Below are positions 10,669 to 17,253 of a stretch of DNA of 64,000 nucleotides, in pieces (position 1 is the first letter of the stretch; the number at the start of each line of letters is the position of its first letter). A model generated the notes under the pieces. That model saw only the letters and a list, made by a program, of their open reading frames with translations. It was not told the origin of the DNA and made no database searches. This DNA comes from Phycisphaeraceae bacterium (lineage in GTDB: Bacteria; Planctomycetota; Phycisphaerae; Phycisphaerales; UBA1924). The stretch is taken from NCBI GenBank assembly GCA_007693965.1, contig RECQ01000060.1:1-64000 (forward strand). Direction: 5' to 3'. A program made the position numbers and the translations under genes.

Positions 10669-11694
10669 ATGGCTGACAAGAGCCGGACATCCACCGCTCC
10701 CCAGTTCGGCGACGCGCCGACGGCGCCCCCCGAAACCGCCGCGGAAATGCTCGCCGCGGCGCCCATTGAGGAAGGTGAGGCGCCTCTGGGGCGTCTGATC
10801 ATTCGCTGGTGCCTGCGCGCCTCGGTCGCAGGGGCCCTGGCGTCGATCCTGATTCACATGGTGCTGGCCCTCATCGCCGCCAGCGTGCTTCTCGATCGCT
10901 CGCCGGGGCGACTGGCCTCGAGGCCGCTCGACATCGAGATGGCCGTGCTCAGCGACATCGAGCTCACCGATCTGCGCGAGCAGGCCCTGCGGGAAGATCC
11001 GGTTCCCTTTGACGCCGCCGATCTCCAGGACCTCGAAACGACCCCCGACATCGACTTCGATTCGCCCGTGACCGATGTCGCCCTCGCCCCCCTCGACATC
11101 GGCGATGTCTCGCCTTTCTCCGGGGCGGCCACCGGCGTGGGTGAGGACGCCGACCTCGGTGGCGCCGCGGGCGCCTCCGCCAACTTCTTCGGTGTCGAAG
11201 CCCAGGGACGCCGCTTCGCATTCATCGTGGACGTCTCCGGCTCCATGCACGGCGAACGCATCGAGACGTTGCGCAAGGAGCTCACCACATCAATCGACGG
11301 CCTCACGGAGGGCGCCCAGTTCGCCATCTTCTTTTTCTCTTCCGATTCGACCCCGCTTGGAGGTGGCGTCCGCTGGCTCATCGCCAATGATCGAAACCGC
11401 GCCTGGGCCCGGCGGGAGATCCGCGCTGTGCCCGCCCGTGGCGGCACCATGCCTGTGCCCGCCTTTGAGCATGCATTCGCGCTCCAGCCCCGCCCTGATG
11501 CGATCTACTTCATGACCGACGGCATTTTCCACTCCTCCGCCGTCCCCGTCATCGCTGAATTAAATGAATCGAGCGACGCCCTCGTTCCCGTTCACTGCAT
11601 CGCCTTCATGAACGACAGCGCCCGTGATCTGCTCGGGCTCATCGCCCGCCAGTCCGGCGGCAGCTACACGCACATCTCGGGGCCCAGGCACTGA
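10669..11694 (+). CDS. TonB-like membrane anchor fused to a periplasmic VWA domain
   Basis: A 341-residue protein that opens the envelope operon. A cytoplasmic N terminus of about 50 residues leads into one helix (about 52-75, SVAGALASILIHMVLALIAA) holding S59-x3-H63, the Ser/His pair found in TonB anchors. A Pro/Asp-rich periplasmic linker follows (76-170). A VWA domain (about 175-335) has a complete MIDAS site: D188-x-S190-x-S192 in FIVDVSGSM, the Thr in ARGGTMPVP and the Asp in YFMTDGIF. Known of family: TonB transduces ExbB-ExbD proton energy, and VWA domains bind metal and protein partners. Inferred: a Ton-type transducer whose effector end is a VWA domain. No Shine-Dalgarno is seen. The next start overlaps its stop by one base. 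Confidence 0.75.
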   Translation: MADKSRTSTAPQFGDAPTAPPETAAEMLAAAPIEEGEAPLGRLIIRWCLRASVAGALASILIHMVLALIAASVLLDRSPGRLASRPLDIEMAVLSDIELTDLREQALREDPVPFDAADLQDLETTPDIDFDSPVTDVALAPLDIGDVSPFSGAATGVGEDADLGGAAGASANFFGVEAQGRRFAFIVDVSGSMHGERIETLRKELTTSIDGLTEGAQFAIFFFSSDSTPLGGGVRWLIANDRNRAWARREIRAVPARGGTMPVPAFEHAFALQPRPDAIYFMTDGIFHSSAVPVIAELNESSDALVPVHCIAFMNDSARDLLGLIARQSGGSYTHISGPRH

Positions 11695-12869
11695 TGGCCG
11701 CTTCACTGATCACGATCACACTCGCGATGTCCGTGTACGGCGCAGTCGAGTTGCGCGGCGCCGGGCAGCGCTCCGTGGAGGATCCCGTCGTTGAAGTCTC
11801 ACCCGCCGGGGTCACCGTCGAGAGCGAGGACGGCGGCAGACGCATCATCGGCTGGGATGCCGTGAAGCAGGTGCGAGGCACGTTCGCGCAGCAGGCGTCG
11901 GACTATGCCCGTCTCTCCGACATGGCCTGGCGGGCCCGCTATCGCCTTGCCCGAGGCGATGCGCCCCTCGCCGAACCGCTCTTCGATGAACTCTTCACCC
12001 GACTTGCAGGATACGACGGCCCGACGCCGCTCATGGCCGCAGAAGGGCTGCTTCGATGTCGACTCCAGCGCGGCGCCCACGCCGCGGCGGTGACGCCATG
12101 GCTCGAAGCGCTGCGCCTGCATCGGGCCGGCCACACGCATCCCGCCGACATTGGGGCCGGCGCATTGTCCGCCATCGAGCGCGACAGCGGCCTGGCCGCC
12201 TCGCTCCCTCCCATCTGGCTGGAGCTGCCCTGGGTGCGCGGCTTCGCGGAGTCCGATGAGCCGATGCGCATCGGCGCCGCCGGCGATGATGAGGTCGTGC
12301 AGGCGTTGGCGTCGCTCTACCGACACGCCGCGGCGTGGGAGACGGGTTCGACCGACCCGGTTCCGAGCATTCCCGACGCCGCCGCCCAGCATCCCGGCGC
12401 GCAACTGGTGCATCAGATCGTCCTCGCCCGCGCCGGCGACAGCGCCCAGCGGCGCGAGGCCCGCGCTGCCCTGGAGGCCGGATTGCGCGGTGATCTCGGA
12501 AGCTGGCGTGAAGCGTGGCGGCGCGTCGGCATCGGCCGATCCCTGCTGCGCGAGCAGGGCGAAGCGGAGCGCCGCGCCGGGCTGCTGCACCTGCTGCACC
12601 TTCCCGCCCGCTTCGGCGACACGCAGCCCTATCTCACCGGCGTGGCTCTGGCTGAGGCCGTTCAGGCGCTCGAAGCCTCCGGTGAAAACGCAGGCGCGGA
12701 GCGTCTGCGCGACGAGCTGCGCTCACTTGACCCCGAGCATCCCGCCCTGCGCTGGCTGGACACCCGGCGCCACGGCGCCGCCGCGTCCGATTCAACGAAC
12801 ATCGCTGCGCCGCACATCGGAGCCGCAATACGCGTGACAGCACGCGCGCGTACGGAGCCAGAACAATGA
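11694..12869 (+). CDS. Exported helical-repeat protein of the envelope operon
   Basis: An unrecognised 391-residue protein. The N terminus is hydrophobic (SLITITLAMSVYGAVEL) and could be a signal peptide, though it lacks the usual basic residues. A small beta-rich segment follows (about 30-60: VEVSPAGVTVES, IIGWDAVKQVRG). The rest is Ala/Leu/Arg-rich helices resembling TPR-like repeats (AWRARYRLARGDAPLAEPLF, ARAALEAGL). ATG overlaps the previous TGA (TGATG), and its own stop overlaps the exbB start (ATGA), so translation is probably coupled. It is likely a scaffold or partner of the VWA protein in the periplasm; this is inference from position. Confidence 0.6.
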   Translation: MAASLITITLAMSVYGAVELRGAGQRSVEDPVVEVSPAGVTVESEDGGRRIIGWDAVKQVRGTFAQQASDYARLSDMAWRARYRLARGDAPLAEPLFDELFTRLAGYDGPTPLMAAEGLLRCRLQRGAHAAAVTPWLEALRLHRAGHTHPADIGAGALSAIERDSGLAASLPPIWLELPWVRGFAESDEPMRIGAAGDDEVVQALASLYRHAAAWETGSTDPVPSIPDAAAQHPGAQLVHQIVLARAGDSAQRREARAALEAGLRGDLGSWREAWRRVGIGRSLLREQGEAERRAGLLHLLHLPARFGDTQPYLTGVALAEAVQALEASGENAGAERLRDELRSLDPEHPALRWLDTRRHGAAASDSTNIAAPHIGAAIRVTARARTEPEQ

Positions 12870-13630
12870 TCATGCATCAACAAGTCCTCGTCACGATCGC
12901 CGGCGCCTCGCCGGCGCCGCTGCACACGCTGGGGCGCCAGGGCGTGAGCGTCCTCGAGATCATGCTCGCCGGCGGCACGATCGGCTTCATCATCATCCTG
13001 CTCTCCGTCGTCGCCATGGCGCTGGTGGTGATGCACATGCTGCAGATCCGCGAATCAACGCTGGCGCCGGGTGAATCCGTCGACGCCCTCCACGAGTTTC
13101 TCGCGCGGGGCGACACCGAGGGCGCCGTTCGCTACTGCGAGGACGATGACAACAACAGCTTCCTCACCCGCGTCATCGGCGCCGGCCTCCTTCGCTGCCG
13201 GCGCTCACCATTCGGCGCTCTCGAACTCAAAGGCGCACTCGAAGAAGCAGGGCAGGAGCAGGTGGCCCGTCTCTATCGCTCTACAGACGGCCTCGGCCTC
13301 ATCGCGGCCATCGCGCCGATGCTGGGTCTGCTCGGCACCGTCGTCGGCATGGTGGGCGCCTTCGACACCCTCAGCGCCGCCGAGGGTTTCGCCCGACCCG
13401 ACCAGCTCGCCGGCGACATCAGTAAGGCCCTCGTCACCACGTTGATGGGTCTGACGCTGGCCATCCCGTGCATGGCGGCCTTTACCTACTTCCGGAATCG
13501 CATCGATTCACTGGCATCCTCCATCGCCCAGCAGGTGGACGAGATGGCCGCGCACCTTGAAGGCGCCGACGTCCACAATGCCTCAACGTCGGCCCGCCCA
13601 GCTGCGCCCGGCCGGGGGCCCGGCGCATGA
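12866..13630 (+). CDS. exbB: ExbB/TolQ/MotA-family proton channel subunit
   Basis: A 254-residue inner-membrane protein with the ExbB layout: first helix about 38-58 (GFIIILLSVVAMALVVMH), a cytoplasmic loop of about 80 residues, then two helices. The first of these contains AAIAPMLGLLGTVVGMVGAF, the second ALVTTLMGLTLAIPCMAAF. The GLLGTV and LVTTLMGL-A segments are the family's pore-lining signatures with conserved Thr. ExbB pentamers surround an ExbD dimer and use the proton gradient to drive a transducer. Starts and stops overlap both neighbours by 4 bp. The symbol denotes the family; the cognate transducer appears to be the VWA protein. Confidence 0.9.
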   Translation: MIMHQQVLVTIAGASPAPLHTLGRQGVSVLEIMLAGGTIGFIIILLSVVAMALVVMHMLQIRESTLAPGESVDALHEFLARGDTEGAVRYCEDDDNNSFLTRVIGAGLLRCRRSPFGALELKGALEEAGQEQVARLYRSTDGLGLIAAIAPMLGLLGTVVGMVGAFDTLSAAEGFARPDQLAGDISKALVTTLMGLTLAIPCMAAFTYFRNRIDSLASSIAQQVDEMAAHLEGADVHNASTSARPAAPGRGPGA

Positions 13631-14067
13631 AGTTCTCCCGCGACCATCGCGGAGAGCGTCTCCTTGATCTCGACCTCACTCCGATGGTCGATGTTGTCTT
13701 TCTGCTCATCATTTTCTTCATGACGACCGCCCAGTTCGCACGGCTCACCCGCGCCGAGCTCGACCTGCCGCGCGAGCCCGGCGAAGAAGGCATTGTCGCG
13801 CACGACACCGCCCTGGTTGTGAACGTGCTGCGCGGCGGCGAGATCATCGTCGATGCCCGCGAGGTTCCCCTCGATACGCTCCTTTCCATGGTGTCGAGTG
13901 AGATCGCAGGGAGTCAGGCCTCGGAGATCGAGGTGCTGGTGCGCGCCGATCTTGCGGCGCCCTCCGCCGTCATCAACGCCATCGCCGAGGGGCTGACCGA
14001 ACGCGGCGTCATGAGCTGGCGCCTCGCAACAGAGACGCCGGCGCCCGGCGCAGGAGGCGGCCCATGA
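13627..14067 (+). CDS. exbD: ExbD/TolR-family protein, first copy
   Basis: A 146-residue protein with a short cytoplasmic N terminus, one helix and a periplasmic domain. The helix starts LDLTPMVDVVFLLIIFFM and carries the essential proton-carrying Asp at residue 22. The periplasmic part has the ExbD fold pattern (VVNVLRGGEIIVDAREVPLD, IEVLVRADLAAPSAVINAIA). It overlaps exbB and the second exbD by 4 bp at each end. Together with the second copy it could form a heterodimer inside the ExbB ring. Confidence 0.9.
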   Translation: MKFSRDHRGERLLDLDLTPMVDVVFLLIIFFMTTAQFARLTRAELDLPREPGEEGIVAHDTALVVNVLRGGEIIVDAREVPLDTLLSMVSSEIAGSQASEIEVLVRADLAAPSAVINAIAEGLTERGVMSWRLATETPAPGAGGGP

Positions 14068-14480
14068 AATTCTCGCCGCCCCGCTCCAAGTTCATGCGCG
14101 TCACCGCCCGAGTGCACATCACTGGGATGATCGATGTGATCTTTCTCCTGCTGATCTTCTTCATGACGACGACCACGCTGGCCGTTCCGGAGTCGCAACT
14201 CAGCTCGGCGCTGCAGACCCAGTACGACGCCGGAAGCGCGGCGGACTTTCAGCCCATCATCGTCGAAGCGGGGGTCGTCATGGATTCTCCCGCCTACCGT
14301 CTGGGCGAGCGCATTATCCGCGATCCGCTCGAACTCGTGCGCGTGCTGCGCGAACTGCCGCGCGAGCAGGGCGTATTTTTCCGTGTCGAGAGCGGCGTGA
14401 GCGTCGACTGGATTGCATCCGGAATCCAGGCCTGCCGCGACGCCGGTTTCACAAAGGTGACCTATGTTCCGGCGCAGTGA
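14064..14480 (+). CDS. ExbD/TolR-family protein, second copy
   Basis: A 138-residue paralogue of the preceding gene. The helix ITGMIDVIFLLLIFFM keeps the proton-carrying Asp (residue 24), but the usual TP before it is replaced by TG. The periplasmic part differs strongly from copy one (QPIIVEAGVVMDSPAYRLGE, GVFFRVESGVSVDWIASGIQ). Having two divergent, both apparently proton-competent ExbDs side by side suggests an asymmetric stator. Its 3' end overlaps the following gene by 17 bp. Confidence 0.88.
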   Translation: MKFSPPRSKFMRVTARVHITGMIDVIFLLLIFFMTTTTLAVPESQLSSALQTQYDAGSAADFQPIIVEAGVVMDSPAYRLGERIIRDPLELVRVLRELPREQGVFFRVESGVSVDWIASGIQACRDAGFTKVTYVPAQ

Positions 14481-17253
14481 AACACTGAAGAAATCGGCCA
14501 TGGCGCTCGCAGCGCTGATTGCGTCAGCGTCGCCGCTCGCCTCCCAGTCAGCCTCCGACGCCGCCGATGATGCGCTCGCGGCGGACTACGCTCTGGAGTC
14601 GTATCTCGAAGACCACGCCCTCACGGAGTTGTTGATCGAGCAGCTCACCACGCGTCTCCGCAGCGTCCCGCGCGATGGGCGCACCGAAATCGCGGAGCGA
14701 CTGGCGTCGCTCTACGCCCAACTCCTCGATGAAGCCGAAGATCCTGCGCAACGCGCCGAACTCGAACGCCGCAGCCGTGATCTGCTGGACGAAGTCCCCG
14801 ACGCCGCCTCGATTGATCTGCGGCTGCATCTGCATCGCGCTACATTTGCGCGCGCGGAGCGACTCGCGGAACGATGGCGCCTGCGCCTCGTCGACGCCGC
14901 CCAGCGAGATGAGGCGCTGCGCGTCTTCACCACGCTTGGCCCAGAGCTGGCTTCGCTTGGATCAAGAGCCCATCGCCATGTAGAGCAGCTTGAGCGACAG
15001 GAGCAGGCCGTGGACGCCGGCGAACTCGATCTCATCCAGCAGCGGCTTGATGATGCGCGCCGGCAGCGCTCCATGGCCATGTATCTCGCCGGCTGGTGCG
15101 CCGCATACAGGTCCGAATTGACTGGCGCATCTGAAGTGGCCGTCGAGGGGCTGCGCAGTTTCGGCTGGCTGCTCAATGCCTCCAGAGGTCAGATGGCGGA
15201 CATCGAGCGGGCCCGCGGCCAGTTGATGCGATTTGAACATGTGGCCCGGGCCGCCATCGGCGCCGGCCTGTGCGAGTCCGTTCGAGGCGACACCGAGCGG
15301 GCCCAGTCATGGCTTGACATGGTCGAGAACGCAAGCGAGACGCCAGACGCAGTGCGCCGCGAAGTCCCCGCCCGGCGCTTCATCGTGCTCGCTCGCGCCG
15401 GTGAATGGAATGAGCTTGCTGAAATCGTCCGGCGCCGGCGCGCTCATGAATCCATCGCGGCGGTGGGAGGACTGCCCGTCTCAGAGGCGCGGCTGCTCGC
15501 CGTTCTCACGCTCGAACAGGGCGCCCGGTCGGGCCAGAGCCAGGATGTCATCCGCGAATTGGCCGAGGCCGCACTGACGGATCTGGTCAAGCACGGCGAG
15601 CTCGCCCATGTGCTCGACATGGCCACGCGTTACGGCACCGCGCCCATCGGATCCGAAGGATTCATCGTGCATCACGTCCGAGGCCTGCGCTCCTATGAGC
15701 AGGCTCGCGCAGCGCACAAGTCGTCCGATGGCGCCGATCCTGAGAAGCCCACCACCAGCACCGAAGCCCTCCAACTCTACGGTCAGGCCATCGACGCAAT
15801 GCGGCAGGCGATCGCATCGATCGATGTTGATCGCTTCCCCAACGCGCACGGCAACACCGCCATGCTCCTCGGCCTCAGCCTCTACTACAGCGCACCGACC
15901 GAGCCCGATCCGACCGGCGCGGCGGCGGAGCGGCTGACGCAGGCGTCGGACTGGCTTCACCAGGCGTCTTTGTTGCTGGAGAACCCGGAGCAAGCGGCGG
16001 ATGGGCTGTCACTTGCGATCGTGGTGCTCGACGAGGCGATCGCGCTCGGCGGCGCCGGAGTCACCGAACGGGGCGAGCTGCGCCGCGAGCGCATCGCGGA
16101 ATTTCTCACGCGTTTTCCCCGACACGAGCGGGCCGGCGCCCTGCTTTATCGGCAGGGAACCGACGGCGCGCTTCGCGCGGAAGAATCCGTCGCCGCACTG
16201 CTGCGCGTGCCGGAGGGAACCCCCGCCTACGACGCCGCCCGGCGCCAGGCAGCGCGGATTCTGTACGACATGTATCGCACCGCGCCGCGGTCTGAGCGCG
16301 ACTGGGCCGCTCTGCGCTACGCCGAAGTCGCCGAGCCTCTCCTCGCCGCCGACCACCGCCGCGCCATGGAGGGCGATCGTGAGGCCGCCGCACGGGCCGC
16401 CGTGCGGGCCCGCAGACTGCTCGATGCGCTGCTCGGCGTCCTTTCGCCCGATGCATCGCGCATTGAGCGCGCCCTCGACGCCGTGCTCAGCATCGTCAAC
16501 GCCGGCCTCGTCGAAGACGATTCCATCCGCGCCGAACTTGAGTATCGCCGGGCCCAGACCCTGCTCGTCCGCGGCGATGTCGTCGGCGCCGAGCGCGCCA
16601 TCGCGGAGCTGCGCAGCCGCATCGAGTCCGGAGCAATTCCGGATGACGACGCCAATCGCAGATTCGCCGACGCCGCCGGACGACTCCTCTTCCGGCACAC
16701 CGTGGAGCAGTGGCGCGACGGCGTCCGCCGCGGCGTATCGCAGGGGGAGACCGAGCAGCTCGCCAGGCGCGTCATCCGCTCCGGCGTGCGCGTGCTGCAT
16801 GAATTGGAGCAGGTTGCGGCCCCGGACGAGCAGATCAGGACCGTGCGCGCCTCCGTCGCTGAGGCGGCCTTGCGTTTGTACGAGCTGACGTCGGACATCG
16901 ATTCCCGCGGGCTCGCCATGCGTCACTACCGCCTGCTCCTTGAAGTTGATCCCAACAATCGTGTCTTCCTCCGCCGCGCAGCCGAACTCGCCGAGGACGT
17001 CGGCGATCTCGAAGTCGCGTTGGACTGCTGGCGCTCGCTCTCCGCGGGCTTCCAGACCGGATCGATCGACTGGTTCGAGGCCCGGTACCGGCTCATCTCG
17101 GTGCTGTCGCGCGTTGACCCCGCCAGGGCCCGCGAGGTGCTCACCCAGCACATCGCGCTGCATCCCGACTCTGGCCCCGCGCCGTGGGGCGATCGCATCG
17201 ACGCCCTGGCGCGGCGTCTGAATGTCGGGACAGGAGGTGATGGAGCGCGATGA
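14464..17253 (+). CDS. Large exported TPR-like repeat protein
   Basis: A 929-residue protein of unknown specific function. It has a basic start (FRRSETLKKS), a hydrophobic stretch and an AxA-like site around SPLASQSAS, indicating export. The rest is almost entirely paired helices with TPR-like spacing (for example RRAQTLLVRGDVVGAERAIA, and near the end MRHYRLLLEVDPNN with VGDLEVALDCWRSL). The C-terminal 120 residues are the clearest TPR block. TPR proteins recur in Ton-like and gliding/secretion loci as periplasmic scaffolds. It overlaps the second exbD by 17 bp and the next gene by 4 bp. Confidence 0.7.
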   Translation: MFRRSETLKKSAMALAALIASASPLASQSASDAADDALAADYALESYLEDHALTELLIEQLTTRLRSVPRDGRTEIAERLASLYAQLLDEAEDPAQRAELERRSRDLLDEVPDAASIDLRLHLHRATFARAERLAERWRLRLVDAAQRDEALRVFTTLGPELASLGSRAHRHVEQLERQEQAVDAGELDLIQQRLDDARRQRSMAMYLAGWCAAYRSELTGASEVAVEGLRSFGWLLNASRGQMADIERARGQLMRFEHVARAAIGAGLCESVRGDTERAQSWLDMVENASETPDAVRREVPARRFIVLARAGEWNELAEIVRRRRAHESIAAVGGLPVSEARLLAVLTLEQGARSGQSQDVIRELAEAALTDLVKHGELAHVLDMATRYGTAPIGSEGFIVHHVRGLRSYEQARAAHKSSDGADPEKPTTSTEALQLYGQAIDAMRQAIASIDVDRFPNAHGNTAMLLGLSLYYSAPTEPDPTGAAAERLTQASDWLHQASLLLENPEQAADGLSLAIVVLDEAIALGGAGVTERGELRRERIAEFLTRFPRHERAGALLYRQGTDGALRAEESVAALLRVPEGTPAYDAARRQAARILYDMYRTAPRSERDWAALRYAEVAEPLLAADHRRAMEGDREAAARAAVRARRLLDALLGVLSPDASRIERALDAVLSIVNAGLVEDDSIRAELEYRRAQTLLVRGDVVGAERAIAELRSRIESGAIPDDDANRRFADAAGRLLFRHTVEQWRDGVRRGVSQGETEQLARRVIRSGVRVLHELEQVAAPDEQIRTVRASVAEAALRLYELTSDIDSRGLAMRHYRLLLEVDPNNRVFLRRAAELAEDVGDLEVALDCWRSLSAGFQTGSIDWFEARYRLISVLSRVDPARAREVLTQHIALHPDSGPAPWGDRIDALARRLNVGTGGDGAR

